Source of the DNA: Nemopilema nomurai
Taxonomy: Eukaryota; Cnidaria; Scyphozoa; Rhizostomeae; Rhizostomatidae
Length of the DNA: 64,000 bases
NCBI GenBank assembly: GCA_003864495.1
Contig: ML133456.1
Coordinates: forward strand, 621,255-685,254
Direction: 5' to 3'
Positions within the stretch are counted from its first letter, which is position 1; every line of letters begins with the position of its first letter. The position numbers and the translations under genes were made by a program. Below the pieces are notes generated by a model that did no database searches, was not told the origin of the DNA, and saw only the letters and a list, made by a program, of their open reading frames with translations. Positions 13,936 to 27,592 of this stretch are shown in pieces.

Positions 13936-14169
13936 CTGCCAGTACCTCGTATAACTTGAAGTTCGCCGCCCTTTGAAGCCCTTCTGGTTGCAAAGAACGC
14001 TTTCTTTCCGTGGGAATTCCCTTCAAACCATATTGTGTGGTTTGCATGTTTTGATATCTCATTGTTCAACATTTCGCCTTATCGCCACGACAAACTATTA
14101 GTAAAACCGAAATTGCTTAATCGACTTATCGGTTTTCCATTTGAAACATTGGTAAATGTTTGTACCTTT

Positions 14170-14570
14170 AAAGTTTGCCCCTGACGATATCATAGACTGT
14201 CTTTCGACGAAGTATAGCTTCGAAGGAGGCTGTTCTATCAAGTTAAAGCGTAAAAGAACTACACCAGCAATTTTTAAGTATACACTCGTTTTCTTATAAG
14301 AAACACGCTATAAAAAACGGTGGGCTTATTTCTTTTGAAAGTTAAGAAACAACGCTATCTAAGTTGAAAAACATAAGAAAGTTTAATAATTTGCATCCTC
14401 AATTTTCCGTGTTGGCACTCGAAATTATCTTAGTGTCAACATTGTTCATCACCCTATGTTACAAACACGACATGCAGATGTAATTTAAGAAACATATAAA
14501 AACCGTTTGCTAGCAAAATTGCCGGGAAATTAAAAAAACTGCCTACCAGCATCAGATCTTTCTTATCAAA
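14170..14570. other. Diverged block between arms
   Basis: Alignment with the right arm is lost between conserved anchors. The right arm has about 120 bp of unrelated sequence at 60,370-60,490. I see no gene or element ends. Confidence 0.5.
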
Positions 14571-17500
14571 ATGTGTGTAGCGCGACTGCTTAGAAAAGAA
14601 GGAAAATTTTCATGTAAAGGAAAAGCATTTTTAATTGCTGCAACAGACTTCTAGGTACTAATGCATGCGGGCAAACCAAAAAAAACTTTCCAAAAAAATT
14701 TGCATGATTCGAAAGTTTTGAGCATCGCCGGAGAAAATGGGTGGAATTAATGCAAATCGCAGATTTTAAACACGAAAATTGCAACTCTAATCTGATCATT
14801 ACCGCAAATCTTCCTGTTTGGCTTTGTAATGTCAATAATTCATAAGAGCTTTTGTTAACTGCATTTTGGATGTAAAACTAAGGAGTCCCTCAAAGTACTT
14901 AAGCCGTGAAAACCATCTTTCCTATTACCTCAATCTCATGTTTTCACGACAACTCGGCCAAAAACCTAAAATTCTTCGTACATCCGCGTACTTGGGTTGA
15001 ATTTTCATTCAGTTTTGAGCGTATTCACTTCATTAGCACTTATAAGTGGCTTTTCCAAGATAGGAAATTACAGCGAGAAAATTCCCGATACCTTGCAGAG
15101 GGCTTCCAAACTCAACTTCTTTAACCCACATGCTAACCAACCAAAGCAAACCAAATCCTTCGATGGACGAACATTTCTTTCTCAATAAATTAGACCACGT
15201 TCCATCAAAGTTTCTTTACCCTCCCATTCACACTTTGTCTAAAAGCAAATTTTCTGTTGCACAGAAAAACAGAAAATATTGTGCTGAATAAAAACAAAGC
15301 CTTTCTTCTAAAGACCCCGAGTTAGGCATAATTTCCAGAAAGTCACTGCATAAATCATAGATTTACCGATTATTTCCTTACCGCTTAGAGCAAATGTCTA
15401 AGCCTAACTAAAACAAGACTTCAGGAAGTTTATGACCAAAATTTCTTGATATCATAGTTATCTGTATTATATTATTGATATCACATATTGTGTCCTCCTT
15501 TTCACCCTGCTGAAAGTAGCTCATTTGACTTTTTAAAACTTTGCTATTCCGATTTCCCGATGCCATTTTGAGGTAGTCTATTTACGTTGCCTTTATGCAG
15601 TTCGGCGCCTTCCTCTGTTCCGCTCCAAAAGCCCTGGCTGATTAACTTTTCTAGTTCCATTGAAACTCTTCGACCCAACGATCAGAAACAGTAAACAAAG
15701 GAAATTCGGCATCAACTGACCAGAATCTCCCCGATTGCGCAACATCACTGCTTGTCAATGCCTTTTCATCGAATAAATCTCTGACATCTATATTTGAAGA
15801 ACTACATAAATCCGACATTCCTTAACACCCTGTTTTGCCACTGTTTTTGCTACTTAAAAACTGACTTAAGAATTAGATTTCCTTATAGATTTAGTTACCT
15901 ATGCTCTTGGTTTTGAGCTTGAAAGAATGAAAAGAAAAATGATAAAAACAACAAACCTTTTTAGACAAAAACCTGTCTAGGTGCTCAAACATGACAAAAA
16001 ACGGATCACAAATCCGTTCTTTCAAAACCTGCCCTCTGTTGAAACAAAAGAAAAGATAGATAGATACCTTGTCGATATCTCAAATCCTACAAATTTCTTT
16101 AAGTTTTACGCTTGAAAGTAATCAAATTATCCTGCTATATAAGTAAAAAATAAAAGATTCACCCTGGGATAAGGCCCTTTTAAGAGCTGTAATGGGGACT
16201 GTTGTGGTGGCAAAGAATGGCAAAAAAGCCTGGGAAACAGACTAATGAAAATTCTTATAGCAAAGTCAATATTGCAGTCAATATCTCTAGAAGTTAAATC
16301 AGGCTATTTCGTACAAGAAAATTTCCTCCCACAAATGAATTCCAGGAGTATGACCAGAGATGCTGCATCAGTCTGTCACTTCAAGTGGTTTCTCACTGTA
16401 CTGTTGAATATCATTTGATTAACCAGTCACAGAGGTGGCCAGTTGGGTGAGGTTCGACTGTGAATTAAACCCAGGGTCATGTCAAATGCAGATCTGTATC
16501 TGGTAATTAATACTGGCAGCCTAAACCAAATTTTACGAGATGAAACACCGTCCTTCTCCACGTGCTGTTGGATTATCTTCTTCGTATATGACAGCGATCT
16601 CCTATTCTTCGTGAATTGCCGCAAACATTTTCGATAAAACACAGCTATAGAAACGGGGAAAATGAGAAAGTTAGAGAAACATTATATTGTCAAGGCATCC
16701 TCTTACGAAATTCTTCTGGGATTTAGAAGTTTGCAGCCACATTAAGGTCGAATAAAAATTACGTGGGCCTGGGGAGATTGGCTTTGCACTTCAGCACGGA
16801 GAAACTAGAGGCACACTTCGGAAGAGCGAATCGTTGCCTGCAATTGTTCTACCCAATAGCTTGACAAAAAGACAAAGAAATTAATATTTGGTAAGAGCTT
16901 GAGTTGGTTTGTCGACATGTGGCTCTCCTGGACAAATACAGCTAAGAACAAGGGCATACGGTGTTAAACCTGCTAAAACCACATTGTCAAGACCAGGACA
17001 TTGTATTTATTACTTGCTAAACCTGCCTCTTTAAAACAGCTGCTACATTTTAGGTGCTAAACTTTTCACTTATGAGGGTTTATATTTCGCCACTGGAGGA
17101 GAATGTCAAGTACGAAACAAAACAACTTGAAAAACCTGATAAACAAAAAAAGCTTCAAAATACCTGATGCTTCTAACTACAATTTATTTCACACGTTGTC
17201 ACGCCATTCCAACTACCAAGTATTTTGATTGCTTACGAGGGTGTTAACGAAAATTGTCACAACACCAAACTTATTCTAAACACTGAGTCAAGTGAATATT
17301 GGGGGCTAGAATATGGACGGCTAAGTAACAATTTCCAGCAACATTTGTAAATCAAGTTTCAACAACGCTGAAGGAATTCTTTTTGATTGATCAGCTCCGC
17401 ACAAAGTCGGCAATCGCTACAGATGTTTATCGTCCTTTGAAGCCTTGCATAAAAATTCCAATCACAATGTGCTTAATAGCATATCACACTGGGAAAATAG

Positions 17501-19196
17501 TTTAAGTGTGATCATTGACGGCTCCCCCCTTAATAATGACAATGAAAGCTATGGAACAACAAGGAAAACACGTTTTTGTCTCATTAAACGATTTCAACAC
17601 AGGTGCATGGACTAAAATGATGACGTCACTGCTCTAGTTTGGCGCCAACACCAACACCAAAGGACTCTTTTCATAGAGAGCTGAAGAATTTTTATAGCAA
17701 CTTGTGGTGAGTTTTCAGAAGCTTGAAGATTCTCGACAATAAACAGCAGAACGTGTCTGTTTATTTATCACATATTTGTCTCATTTCTTTATTGGACAAT
17801 TACGTCATTTTCATCGAACTGCCGCGTAACGAGTTCTTTTGTGCATTGACTTTCGCCATCACAAATCTTTTTGCTTGTTGGGCCTTGAGGTATTCATTTC
17901 GCATTGCTTTTTCTTTTGCCTCACTCTCGAATTTTCCTAACTTCAGTTGATATTATTAAAACGAATCGTGAATAATAACAACAACTGACAATAAATAAGA
18001 TTTCTTACATGAGCAGACAAGAAAAGTCTTCAACTAGTCTTTCTCTGTTTTGAGGATTTTCTACCAACATCAAACCAATGCAATAACCAGGTAATGAAAA
18101 ACTTTCCCGGCATACAATGTTCTTTGCAGGTGGCATTTTCGTACAGCTTGAAATCAACTAACTTCCTTGGAAATACTGCAATAGATAATTGAACAGATGA
18201 TTGCGGGGATGAATGAATCTGCATGCTGTTAGACCAGCGAACTTTCCAGTGGATGATGCTTATTTCCTTATCTTCTGTGGGTCCATATAGAGACATTCAG
18301 ACCAAGACATCCTATTAATCTTTTAAAATTTAAAATGCTTCATTGATTGATTTCTTGGTTTTATCTGCGAAGCAATTCAGAGAAAGTCTGCCGAAGGTTG
18401 TTGAAATGTAAAGTCGTCGATAAAGAGTCCCATAAAATATTTATGCATTTGTTACTCATAGTCTGATGACATACTGTGCATCGTTTCGTACATAAGTGAA
18501 GTGTCTCTGATAGATAGTCAAATCTTCGATTATTAATGCAGCAGAAGGCATTGATATAACCATTCTTTTTTTAATCGGGCTACTGAAAACGTTTCCCTGA
18601 AAATCCTTATAATTTCCCGCAATAAAAACAAATGTCTTTCGGCTTTTCGACTAACCAAAGGGGCGACTTATGCAAATACAATTTGCATTTAAGTATTCAT
18701 ATAACATCTATTGAATTGTTCTTATATTTCTGAGCGACCAAGCGTAAATATTGCTGGAGACTTACGGGGCTGTGTGTCGACTGCTTTGGGGTAAGCAATT
18801 TTGGAAGGGAGACAAGAAACCAAATATAATGGCTGTTGATTGGACCAATTTGGTAGTCCGTAATTTAGCCCAGGTGGAATGACATATTCTTTATCATATT
18901 ACGAATAAACAACTCTCCAAATATTGCCTGGTGGCTGTTAGTTTAGTATCAATGATGGGCTTGCAAAGTCTATCTTATCAAGTATCAGATATCGGTGAAT
19001 CTGTTTCCAGACGTCAATTTAAGAACGAATTTGTCTCTTACTTTTCTGTTGAACGGCATTGGAAACATTTCAGAGACTGATCAAGCTACAATTCCTGGAA
19101 TTGTAGAACGAAAATATCATTCTGAACAATCAACTTCTTTATCTTTTCCAATGATGGTTTTTGTGGATGGCAATGGCAAAATGGCCCACATTTCTC

Positions 19197-20531
19197 ATAC
19201 AAGCCTCAAAGGCTATCTTACCATTGATAGGAACACTTTAGGTGACAATTAAGTACAGGAATTGAGAAATGGAGACAAGTAAACGCTTGACAAGGCAAAA
19301 GTCTCTGGGCATACGTTTAAAGCGCTGAGGTATGGAAAGGCAGAAACTAGGAGAGGAAGAAAGGTTAATGTGGCAAAATAAAGGGGTATTATTGAAAATT
19401 TTTCGATCCGCATCTGGCTATTTATTCGGTCAGTTTTTGGTTATCTTCCGAGGTTTCCATACTCTGAGGAGTGTCGGACGAAAAAAAGTACTTTTAAGTA
19501 TGCGAAATATAGTTCCGCTTTTTTTAGCAATTGTGAAGTTTTGTACCACAAAGCACTTGTTCATATTATTGAAAACCTTGTAAGGGCAAAATGACGTTTT
19601 TTCCTAATTATAGAGACTGTAGACACAACAAGCTGTCTTTAAGGTCCACCTTCATTGAAAGAGACCCATGACGAAGGAATTAAGGTGGCACCCTGCAGCT
19701 GGATTGGTAGGTCAGACGCACAAGAATTACGAAGTACCTAACGTACCGACGTAACGGTTAAGACTTGCATTGAGTGGAAGATTTAGTACATTGCATGTAG
19801 TTACGTAGTCTAAATTATCAATTCAATACGATGATTATTGAACTGGTTGCTTACATGGAAGTCGGTTCGATCTAGACGCCAAGTCAATTGAAAGTGGTAT
19901 TAAAAGAAGGTATGACAAGGCCTGATGGAAAGTCACGTGCCCACGAGAACATGACGAGCGATAGTATCAGTGACCCGAGGAGGCCGCTTACTCATTACAC
20001 ACGAAGATTACGAGGAATTAAAACAAAAACTCGTTTATCCACCAGTTGAACCAGTGGTTTCCTTTACATTCAAGAGACAATTAAACATGCTCTTCATGTG
20101 TCTTTGGTATGGCATAAAAATGGATGAACCCAATGGAAATGGTTCTCTCTGCCATTAATAGTAGACTCTCGTGAACGCTAAGGAAATGCAGCGGTTGCAA
20201 AACAATGGCTAAAAACATCGTAATGTGGGCCTGTTCATTGTTCAGGCTCTTATACCGAGTATAATTACAAACAGTTTGGCTGGAAATATACGAATGCTAG
20301 TTGTGTGAAATTCTATAATAATGGCAGGTAGGAACAACGTGTGGCCAGTAATTTATTCGCTAAGAAATGTCAAGATCACAGCACACTTATATGCAAAAGG
20401 AATCATTTGATGAACCATCGCTGCACCCGTTAGGTCATCACTCTTGTCATTTCAAATTGATTGCCATTTGATAACTGTATTTAGACCCCCCCCCCCCCCC
20501 AATTTCTCCTATTCTTCGAGTTTTGGTTTTC
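19197..20531. other. 1.3-kb left-arm segment missing from the right arm
   Basis: Flanking sequence is continuous in the right arm at 55,578-55,597. The left arm either gained about 1.33 kb or the right arm lost it. The segment includes a 15-base C run and an open frame of about 83 codons (19,332-19,583) without recognisable motifs. No TIRs or target duplication were found, and the scar-like duplication at the right-arm junction favours deletion there. Confidence 0.65.
20486..20500. repeat. Poly-C tract
   Basis: Fifteen consecutive C, within the left-arm-specific segment. Confidence 0.9.
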
Positions 20532-22105
20532 TCACCTTCGACCTTTTTTCTCTTCCTTCAGAAGCGCGTCTTTAGCATACAGTAATTTCATTTCATACAG
20601 TAATTTCATTGCAGAACCATTTGAAAACAATCGTATACATAATTAACAGCCCTTTACTTTAAACCGACGTATGTACGGGACATTATTAATTTTACAAAAC
20701 AATTGCCGTCTGTTGGATCTCTCAATATGATTGAAATTCTCCAAAACGCTAGATCTTGGTTTACAATAACTTTCCTGGATTATTGCAGCAAAATTATGAA
20801 TTAATGACTATTAATATCGTTTGCATTATTAAATTAAAGCTTTACAATCGAAGAGTTTCTCAAGTTTATTGACAACCGTTTCCTTATTAGAAGGCTTATC
20901 TTCGGAGCCCAAGGCAATTTCGATATCAGATGGAACTTGAGATTCTGGTTAACCTCTGTCATTGTCTTGTAGATCTCAAAATCCCAATGATCATTTATAA
21001 GTCTCTATTCAAGCCAAAATGACGTCATTCACCTATTCGATTATCAATGTTTTAATCAACTCATTTCATGTCATATTATGCTTGTTTTGTACATCCGTCT
21101 TTTCTTCTACATCAAAAAAATCGAAGTATTTCTCAGTATAGACTAGACTATTTCTGTATGAATGCTATAGCCTGGAACGTTTTTGTTTATCAATGCATCA
21201 CGTTTTTTGTCTCCAGGCAGGTTCTGGAAACTGTACTCGAATGACAAATTCACTGTAGATGTTTTCGTAGCAATTTCACGGAATCCCATGGAATTCATTT
21301 CATATCGAAAGCACTCACCGCATAATAGATAACTCGCATAAATTTCTGTGTTTCCATGGAGAAGTCATCCTTGTGCCAAAGTTGCAAGAGTAACGTTATT
21401 TCTTGCAAAGCTATGGAAGTAAACACAACTTATTTACAAGTTCAATGAAAGAAAAAGAAACTACGAGAGAATGCATTAGTGCTGAATTGTATTTAGGAAA
21501 TATTCTTCTATGTTTTAAAAAGACTTTCAAATATCTAGGTTGATTTACTAACAGTTAAATGAATTCTTAGATCTATGATTTGTTTGTGACTTGAAGTTTG
21601 ACAACAAACAATTATCATATTATTCTAAAATAGTATTTGACGTGGTGGGTTGGTAACAAGTCTCTTTGTTAAATACAACATCGAAATCAGAACAATGGAA
21701 TGCTTCTGTGGTGAATTTCTATTTCAAAACATGAAAAATTTGTGGAATGGGAGAAGTGCTTTGGTCAGACTCAGCCAGCCATCAGAAGAAAACATGGCCT
21801 TCTACGGCTCCTGACTGTTTATTCATCTTCTCGAAATACGATATTCCTATTCTGCACCGTTGAAGAAAAAGCAGCCGCTCCTCAGAAAATCAATTAGAAT
21901 CAAAGTTGCAGGGTCTTTTGAAAGCCCCTCCTGGATGTCATAATTGCAATTACGATTCCTGTGCAGTACAGTCCATGGTATTGCCACCTGTGGAATGCCC
22001 TGGAAAATCTTTAAATTCCCGCCTTCTAATAACAAGCTTTGCGGCTATGAATTAAAGATACTTTGTTTGGAATGAATCACAACAATCTTAAGAATTCTGG
22101 GAGGG

Positions 22106-22895
22106 GACCTTAGGGCTGGAATGGTGAATGAACTTTTTGTTTACTTACTGCTTCTTATACCTTGAAGTGACGAATAGGTTTTGGGTACCTTCGTTTTTAG
22201 TACGGAAAACTTTAAAACTGTCCTTTTCACATCAGTTCGTTCCACATTCTTAGAAAAAAAATTGTCAGTACAGGTTATAAGTGTTATTGTTTCCTGCAAA
22301 ATGGCCTAATTCGTTCCTAGGAAAGCTTCTGACTACTTAATCATTGCCCACAACCTCTTGCAGGTTTTTCAAGCATGTAAGTAAAGAAAACGAGGTTGTC
22401 TTTATGAATGGGGCATATTTGTGATCTTTTATGGACTTTCATATCCTCGCCCGTTACACGTCTCTGGAAGAAGGCCTATTGTAGCTATAAAACTTGATAG
22501 CATATTTCTAATAGTAAGTGATTCTACATGTTGATATACATCTAGATTTCCATTATATGAAATATGGTATTAGGCTTATTTTCAATATTGTATTTAGTTA
22601 CATGCATATAATAATTATACACGTATGTAATTTGAAAGAGAAAGTTTTGATAGAGAAATAGAATTTTTCCTCTTAATACATATTCCTAATGTAAAAAAAA
22701 TAATCGAGAAAGTTGATAATATTAACGGATAATATTAATTTATTTGTTAGTATCGAGAAGGCCCTTGAACAAAAACATAACTTCGGAAACCCTCGAAAAC
22801 ATATATTTTCTCAAATTTTGTCGAACGTCACAAATTTGTGTAGATAGGAAATCAAGCTACATGGATTGATTATCTTCACACCAGAAAATTGTTTT
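22106..22895. other. Arm-specific block, left version
   Basis: Between conserved anchors the left arm has about 0.8 kb of very AT-rich DNA with no gene. The right arm has a different 1.5 kb (52,525-53,994). Confidence 0.6.
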
Positions 22896-23493
22896 TTCTT
22901 ATTTTTTGGCATCCCGGAAATCCTCTCCATCTAAAAATGCATAATTTCAGAAAGGAAGAAAGGGTTCATTGTGATAGAAAGACTTAAGGCAAAATAAACA
23001 CCAAGCTGGGTGAAGAAGGAGGGTGGCATTGTGCTTTCTGGGTCATCTCAGTGATCCAATTTAACATTTGATAACGGAAAGACAGATTTCTAGCGAACAG
23101 AAGCGAATCCAATAAAGTTGGGTTGCAGAAAAGAAGTTGTATTAAGAAGCGGGCGGCTACATATGGTGGCCGAATCAATGAGAATTTAAATCATTGTAAT
23201 CTAATTGAGAGAAATTCGCTTCGTGCTGCTAAAACATGCGACTCATAATTAGTCTAGAAATGGTCCAGTAAATTTCTTGAATGAACTACTCATTGGAAGG
23301 AAAGTTAAGTGAAATGGTATTAAAATATAATCTAAAGTACATGTCTTTTAAATGTGGGATGATGCAAAGGCAAGATAATTAAATCATCATCCTTTCATTA
23401 CTTATGTGAAGAATTGAGGTCATTGTCCTCTTAACTGCCCTTCTGTATGAACTATCAGTTATTAAGATTAATAGGAAGCCAAGGAAGAGCGCT

Positions 23494-23522
23494 ACAACAA
23501 CAACAACAACAACAACAACAAC
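23494..23522. repeat. CAA trinucleotide microsatellite
   Basis: About nine perfect CAA units. The right-arm partner at 51,904-51,938 is interrupted, so the copies have diverged since duplication. Confidence 0.95.
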
Positions 23523-23581
23523 AGGAAACACTGAGCAAGAGGGACAAGTAAAAACTTTTGGTACTATTGTCTCCAAGATTG

Positions 23582-23731
23582 TGACAAAGCAGATGGGCCC
23601 CCGCACTTTTTTTAAAACAATAGAGCTTTTCTAAATATATTTTGTTATGATTGTTAAAATCTTCCTTGGCCCCTCCACTTTTCAACCTGCGCCGCAGCCC
23701 ATGCAAAAGCCCAGTTGACAAAGCAGATGGG
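23582..23731. mobile_element. Possible small insertion between 16-bp direct repeats
   Basis: The 16-mer TGACAAAGCAGATGGG occurs at 23,582-23,597 and 23,716-23,731 and has no counterpart in the right arm. The roughly 118 bp between could be a small retroposed fragment with a long target-site duplication, or a local duplication. There is no poly-A tail at either edge, so the mechanism is uncertain. Confidence 0.35.
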
Positions 23732-23868
23732 TAAATGCGGGCAAAAGCCCTTTGTTGTCGGTAGTTATCGGTAATTGCGAGGCCATAAAGCCAGGGAATA
23801 AAGAGCCTTAAAAATCCACAGTTAGCATTTTAGAGAAGAAAACAAACACTCTTTCTCTAGTTTAATTA

Positions 23869-24265
23869 CACGCTTTTTTATAAGGAACCACTTTATAAGG
23901 AACCTACATGTAGAAGACCGAAATATATAAAGAACTTATACTACTAAAAACGGAATCACTAAGGAACTTTTCGATTTGAAAATTTTTATAACTGCAAGAA
24001 TCAAGAACTAAGAAGCTGGTTGAATTCATTTGCAGCCAATACTCTCATAGATTGTTTGCTATTCGTGTGTCAAGTGCTTCATTGAGTAGTTTTCGCATAT
24101 TCTGTCTTGCCCCTCTCTCTATTAAATGTTAAGGCTTATTAGTGTGCAGCGAAAATTAAGGAACTTCTAAGGAAATTTTGGTATTAAGATCTGATGATTT
24201 AAGGTCTACGAATAAGGAACTTTTGGAACTAGGCCTTGAGGTAGGTTCCTTATAAAAAAAGCATG
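23869..24265. mobile_element. 397-bp MITE with TA target duplication (family A)
   Basis: The left end CACGCTTTTTTATAAGGAAC and the reverse complement of the right end, CATGCTTTTTTTATAAGGAA, form terminal inverted repeats flanked on both sides by TA. The right arm carries the empty site near 50,935-50,945, where the flanks meet at a single TA. That confirms insertion after the arms separated, or precise loss from the right arm. TA target choice is typical of Tc1/mariner-type non-autonomous elements (established knowledge). No transposase is present. A diverged second copy lies at 37,094-37,479. Confidence 0.85.
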
Positions 24266-26505
24266 TAGAAGTAAAACAGAATTTTAGTTCAATCAATTAT
24301 CATTATAAACTCGCAAAGCTTATTATCAGCGGAAATATCGTTGCTTTTCTTTCGCCTTTTTTTCATTTTCTATCATTCCTGCCAAAACTTGCCTTTCGCT
24401 TTACTTCACTTAGCATATTCAGTTGTTACTGTGATTTAAACAAAACTAGCTCTCACTCTAAGATACAAATAAACAAGCCATCACGATCAGTCAAAGAAAG
24501 TTCTCATCTTTATAAAACCTGAAGAACCTGCCCTTCGTAAAAATGACGTTTGTGTCATACTCAAACCAAAACCTGTCATGTTTACGTCATCCTAAAGCAA
24601 TCCCCATTCAGACTGTTTTCAAGCAAGAATGATGACCATATATTCAACAAACAATGAAGAAAGGGTCGGAAATTTGAGCCTAGAGTCCCTGCGCTTTCGT
24701 TATTTACCACAGGATTTTGTACGGCTTGCAACTAGCGTGTGAAAGATTCTTCAAGACGTCAGATTCGGAGCAACGACGAACAACTTTCAGCAACTACGTG
24801 CTTTGTAAACCTTCATTGAGAGCAAGAGCTCATAACTGCAGCATGCATCGACCCGCTCGGCTTGTTGAGGTCCTGTTACCTGTGGTCTATGAACGGCCCA
24901 GACCACACATGGCAGTAACTGTGTATTCGATTATAACTGTCTATATCAAGAATGTAACAACTTTAGTCAACTTAAAGGGCAAACATTCTCTAGGATAATC
25001 CACAGCATAAACATGCACTCGTGATGCAAGTGGGAAATTCTGCCTGCAGTTCCGAAAATTCTGTCAAATAATGGGATTTTCACCATTAACCAAAACACAG
25101 TATTATTTTCGTGGGTACAAATCTCATTTCGAAGGATGTGTGTGGCAACAGAAGGATACTTTCTCAGAGCTATCGGCCTTTCAGAGACAATCCGTTTACT
25201 TACAAATAAACATCACGAATTATTTACCAATTCCTTTAGAGCCTTCAATTTTCTCTATCAACATTGCAAACATGTCTCCGTCTTCCTCATTAAGCTAGTT
25301 TTGTACCTAAAATTCCTTGTTTTCCCTCAAGAATTATCGTACAATTAATAATTAAATAGGGCTAGAAAAATGGGTAAACTGCATTATTGAGGTAAAAACG
25401 GCTTCGTTGGTGGGTGGGAAATTGTTACCACGAGTAGTTTCCAGGCAAACAGTGAAACAAATAACTGCAGTCCTTGCAAACCTTATTTATATCTTCATGA
25501 TATCAATAATTGAAATGTGTTTGAATTTTTGAACCTATAGACAGAGGTTTATATGCCATGTCTTGGCATCTTAAAAAAGGGGAGGAACTTTGGTTTTTCT
25601 TGTCCCTCCTTTCGACTGCCTGACATTTATTATCGGATTTTGTCAGTAGAAATTCAGCTTTTCCTGATAATTATTACTAGCTGGTCCGCCCTCACCAGTT
25701 ATTTACCATAGAGAAAGGTCGAATAGCCGGTCTTGTTTGGCAGGGCATAAATATTATAAGTACTTTCATACTCTTTCCATTTACGTAAAGACTTCTGGTA
25801 GTTTTAGACATGCCCCTTTCGAGTCGTTTTCACTTATAACTTTTCGAAATGTTTCGCAAACTATGGCAAGTGTATTTCCTATGGGTTGATTAGAGACTTT
25901 GTTTCCAAGTGTCGATTCATCCACTAAAATGATCTCATAGATTTAGATTTTTGTGCAATTTTGAAATTCTTGGCCATTCTTGAATTAAGTCAGAATAATT
26001 TGATAAAATGTTAGTTCTAGGAGTTTAAATGCGCATAGCTAAATTGATCCCATTAAGCTATCATGGTTTTCAATGTAATGCAAGCAGGCTGGTAAATGGT
26101 GATGTAGTAACCAGTTTGAAAGCTGCATATCCATTATTCATTTCTTGCATTCTTTGTCTTTCAACATGCTTATAACGAACTTTGGACATTAGAGGAGCAA
26201 TGGCCTAAGCAATATGGCAACCAAGTCTGACCACAATGCCACCAAAATCTAACCAATCTGCAATAAGCGAATTTTACTAACCTTAAAAATTTCTTTTGCA
26301 TTATAGCTAATTGCTTATGTGGATTTGTGTCTGGCAGAATAGAAATTCCAGACATTTTTAAGTTTCCCAAATCTATTCGACATAATGGCTACATTCAGCC
26401 ATACGGAGACAGCTTTAAAGATTCAACTCAAACTGTAAATGAATAAGTGTCTTAGCGATCAATGCCAAGTATGGTCAGACTAAAAACTGAATCAATTTGG
26501 AGTCT

Positions 26506-27592
26506 GTAACTTGGAGTAATTACCTGGGATGAATTACTTTCTGGATAAAGGGTTGTCTCTCTCTATAAAATATGTGTTTGAAGACAGAGCAAGAACCTGA
26601 GACCTGACGACAGTCCTTCAACGAGTCAGGTTACGACAAACAAGAAAAAGCAGAAGAACTTCTCAGGCTGATATACAGTACGGTTTTTAACTAATGAAAA
26701 ACATGCTTTAATTGAACAGAAGCTCCTACGCAATGTTTGTCGTCTAGGGTACAGCAAGCGTTTATTTGCATCATGTTTTTGAATAAAGTTTTGAAAATGA
26801 CCAACTTTTCTTCAGCTTCATGCAAAAAAGTTATTTCTATTGTCATTGAAGCAAAAACAGGTACAATTCAGCTATTGAGAAATTATGGATTGATAAATGG
26901 CTTCCCTCGCTAAATCTTCCTTACTCATTTCAATATGTTATGACTTGCATTAGACAGAGCCATTGAGATTCCTGTTGTTGTCAAGAGTCCAGAACAATAA
27001 GATTTAGTCAACAGCCAAATGTAATTCAAAGATTTTGCCGAGAGCTATGATGTTCACGCTGTTTCATGCAGGTTTTAGGAAAAGATATCTTGGGTACCAG
27101 ACTCACTTTGTATTAAAAATAGAGTTATTTTTAAAGGTAGACTCGGCTTTTTTGAAAATTCAAAAGCAGCCATACCCAAATTAATACAGCCAGAAAATTA
27201 TTGTATTTTTCAGCTTTAATTTTCAGAGTTGCAGCTCGAGAAAGTCTTGACATTGAGCGCCACAACATACATTGCAACACTGCACCTGACAAACGATCCA
27301 GTCAAACCTATCCTTACATTTTCAATGATGAAAGAATGCTTTATTTTCTCTTGATATGTAAAATGTAGTTAAGATTTCATTTGAAGTAAATCAAATCATC
27401 AATCTAACAAAAGCATTTTATAGAGTCTAAGATCCTTGCTCAAATTCATGTTTATTCCTTACGAAAAGGGAAGGAGATATCTTGAACATACAGCAAAGAA
27501 CAAGGACTTTTTTCGTTAAAAATGAATCAAAATATTAGACAGCAGCCCGAGACAGCAGCCCGAGACAGCAGCCCGAGACAGCAGCCCGATTT
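26506..27592. other. Arm-specific block, left version
   Basis: About 1.1 kb with no partner. The right arm has about 0.4 kb of different sequence (48,140-48,536). It contains the four-copy 13-mer at its inner end and a diverged copy of the CTTGGGTACCAGACTC motif at 27,091. No gene seen. Confidence 0.6.
27537..27588. repeat. 13-bp GC-rich tandem repeat, four copies
   Basis: Four exact copies of AGACAGCAGCCCG in otherwise AT-rich DNA, at the edge of an arm-specific block. Absent from the right arm. Confidence 0.9.

Noticed and set aside
19332..19583. Weak resemblance between 218-420 and 19,420-19,580 (GTCAG-TTTTGGT and following)
   Set aside because: Only a few short blocks match by eye and no consistent reading frame links them; could be chance.
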